Shown in pieces: positions 61,912 to 64,000 of a stretch of 64,000 bases of DNA (positions are counted from its first letter, which is position 1; every line of letters begins with the position of its first letter). The DNA is taken from the NCBI GenBank assembly GCA_013396915.1, contig VWZL01002558.1, positions 311,021-375,020 of the forward strand, in the 5' to 3' direction. Below the pieces are notes generated by a model, which worked only from the letters and a program-made list of their open reading frames with translations, was not told the DNA's origin and searched no databases. The position numbers and the translations under genes were made by a program. The DNA is from Stercorarius parasiticus. Lineage: Eukaryota; Chordata; Aves; Charadriiformes; Stercorariidae.

Positions 61912-64000
61912 ATGGGGATCTACTAAATAATACTTTGAAATAAATCTGATTTCTCCCATCCAGCCATCAAAGAGTCCATATGTTCATCAGTGCTCTGAAA
62001 GCTCCTCAGTTAGGAAAAAGTTATTACCTGGACAGTCATGGTTTCATATGCAGACTTGGATACATAACATTTACTCATACTTGTCTACATTTCTAGAATA
62101 GTGGTAAACACTGATTCCGTCACGCACGCAATCACTGAACCCTGGCACTGCCTCACGTTAAGCGTCTGCCTCAGAACTTTCCAATAACTGCACCGTGAAT
62201 GATCTTTAGCACCAAGATGTATCCTTCCTGAGCAGGTCAATAGATTATTAAAGCACTAGGCAACTGAAACAAGCAATTCTGGAGGTAAAGAGAAAATGAA
62301 TAAAAGTCTCCATCTAGTTGTCCAAATAATTAAATTTCTCCTAGAAAAATCAGAGATGATATCCCACTCAAGAATGCTTGATAGAATGAATTTGACAGAA
62401 GAGCAGCTCTTTACAGCTGAGTTTCAGATACTATTAATCTATAAAGCTCTCCAAAAAGGCCAGGAATCACTTCCCAGAATGACTCCGTGTTCTCCAATGG
62501 GCAAAACCATGGTGTGAAATATCAGTCCTTATAACTTGTCTGCCACAAATATTCTTCAAGAGTAAATATAATAGAGTAATTTTCCAGGCACCAGATTGAT
62601 TAAAATTGCAAACTACAATTCAGAGCTTGAAATTCAGCACATGAAACAGCCTAAGCTTGGATTCATTGCCCAAGTTACCATGGCATCTTCTGAAATCATA
62701 AAAAGCAAACAAGCCCAGCAATATAATCGAGCCTTTAAAGGGGAAATCTGTCCTCAATTCAAAAGTAATAAAAGGTCAATCTGTTTCAGGTCTGTGGGGC
62801 TTAAAATTCTCATGGACAGACTGAAGATAGATTGGTGGCCTGTGCATGCATGTGTGTGCATTTCTGTCTTTAACATGTCTGTACCCCATTTCTCAGCTTT
62901 CAGTGCATAAATCAGTGTGTGCCAGTACTTACATGAAAGTGTAAATAAAAGGGGCTTGATGACTCACTGCACAATGGCAACAACCACAGTAGTTCACAGG
63001 CAGGACCGCAGCTGCTATCCACCTACCCTTGAATTGGCTCAATATATCCTGTCCGCGTGGACGTTATTGACTTGTCTCATTTGTCTGTGCTAACAGGCTC
63101 TCTTTGGAGAAGGAAATGGGGGAAGCGAGACAAACCGTTCTGAAACTGCCCTTGCAAGATTCAAAGATAAGTACTGCAAATGCTCTATCATTTCAAGTCT
63201 CTCTGAGTTATTCATCACACAATGTATGCACCTCCTGGTTTTGGTAGCTTGCTGATGACCTGCACAGGGGCAAGGGGTAGCATGGGGAAGCCCTCTTCCA
63301 CTCCACGTGAGGAGTTGGGGGCTGCAGAAAGCTGAAGGGGACTGGGCAGGTGGAGGGGAGGCTCCAGGCGGTGCCTCCATGACGTGTCTGGCTCTGGGGG
63401 ACAGCAGCAGCCCTTGAACAGCTGTCTTTGCTGCACTTTTTCAGTTGCCTTGTGTATATCTATCTATCTATCTATCTATAAATATATATATACACAGACA
63501 CATGTATTACTGCCTACTGAAGCATTATTAGTGGTAAACAAATAGGAGCTGAACCTAAATGCAGAAGAACACTGACTATTTCCACATCATCTGATTTCAT
63601 GAAGCGGAGAAGATTTGTTCATTGCCGGAGAGAGCTGAATAGGAGGAAGGTAAAATCACAGTCTTTTCAGGATAATGTATGGGGTGCTGTTGTGTAGAAC
63701 TGTTTCTGACTTCTTTCTGCACAGAAGAAAGCATGGCTCTACATAAGGAAACTATGCTCAGTTATCCTAAAATCCCGGAGCATTGTATTCTGGGCATTCC
63801 ACTTTTCTCTTAAAGTAGTAGTTAAATCAGAGTAATTTATGCCCAGTTACACTAATATATCCTGATGCTGAAGCATTTGCTTCTGGCCCCAGATTACTGT
63901 TTTCATCACCAGATATTTGTTTCTTTGGTGTGCGTACTTACACACAAGATTAAGGTTTTTTTAACATTTGTGCATTTTTCAATACCTGGATATTCCTACA
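61912..64000. other. non-coding DNA, no gene recognised
   Basis: Frames are at most 104 codons and unrecognised. A short GC-rich patch near 63230-63420 gives overlapping frames. A weak L2-like peptide (FQILLIYKAL) occurs at about 62425-62454. The window end has no recognisable feature. Confidence 0.5.
63457..63496. repeat. (TATC)n-(TA)n compound microsatellite
   Basis: About five and a half TATC units (63457-63478) run directly into an ATATATATATATACACA stretch. Likely length-polymorphic. Confidence 0.93.

Noticed and set aside
61596..61913. 105-codon Gly/Arg/Glu/Lys-rich minus frame
   Set aside because: Complement of the CCTT-rich polypyrimidine tract; three overlapping frames look equally protein-like, so it is compositional.

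Overview
The window looks like non-coding nuclear DNA from a bird. The main evidence is CR1 (chicken repeat 1) LINE retrotransposon pieces. Two of these keep the diagnostic sauropsid CR1 3' end, with tandem ATTCTATG octamers at 47240-47255 and the reverse-strand equivalent at 53266-53280. The low interspersed-repeat load, the very old L2-type LINE relic and the lack of mammalian-style repeats (no Alu, B1 or L1 seen) fit a bird better than a crocodilian or turtle, but the order and species cannot be fixed from this sequence. The 3' ends look like the CR1 types common in neoavian birds; that is an impression, not a computed assignment.

I found no protein-coding gene or structural RNA gene that I could defend. 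The longest open frames either come from low-complexity DNA (8.1-8.4 kb), lie inside decayed retrotransposons (15, 40, 53 and 58 kb), or are short frames of no recognisable family. The simplest reading is a gene desert or the interior of a very large intron. Short coding exons or lncRNA exons cannot be excluded by eye.

Layout. 1-8.1 kb: single-copy non-coding DNA. 8114-8425: an uninterrupted 312-nt polypyrimidine tract made of a (TTTTC)n array passing into (TTC)n. 8.4-14.9 kb: non-coding. About 14.89-15.53 kb: a relic of an L2-clade LINE reverse transcriptase on the minus strand. 15.5-40.2 kb: non-coding, with local GC-richer patches near 18.1-18.5, 20.8-21.1 and 27.4-28.1 kb and several AT-rich, homeodomain-motif-rich blocks. 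40.2-41.0 kb: CR1 fragment (minus) from the region between endonuclease and reverse transcriptase. 41.3-41.8 kb: AT-rich TAAT-dense block. 47.06-47.26 kb: CR1 3' tail (plus). 53.27-54.10 kb: CR1 3' portion (minus). 57.72-58.93 kb: CR1 reverse-transcriptase core (plus) without a 3' tail. 61.77-61.91 kb: CCTT-rich polypyrimidine tract. 63.46-63.50 kb: TATC/TA microsatellite.

Nothing here forms a multi-gene system. The points most worth a second look are the long AAAAG/GAA-type polypurine-polypyrimidine repeat, the L2 relic, the two CR1 copies that lack 3' ends, the candidate conserved regulatory blocks (41.3, 36.8 and 32.2 kb), and two clean short hairpins at 52.5 and 38.9 kb.
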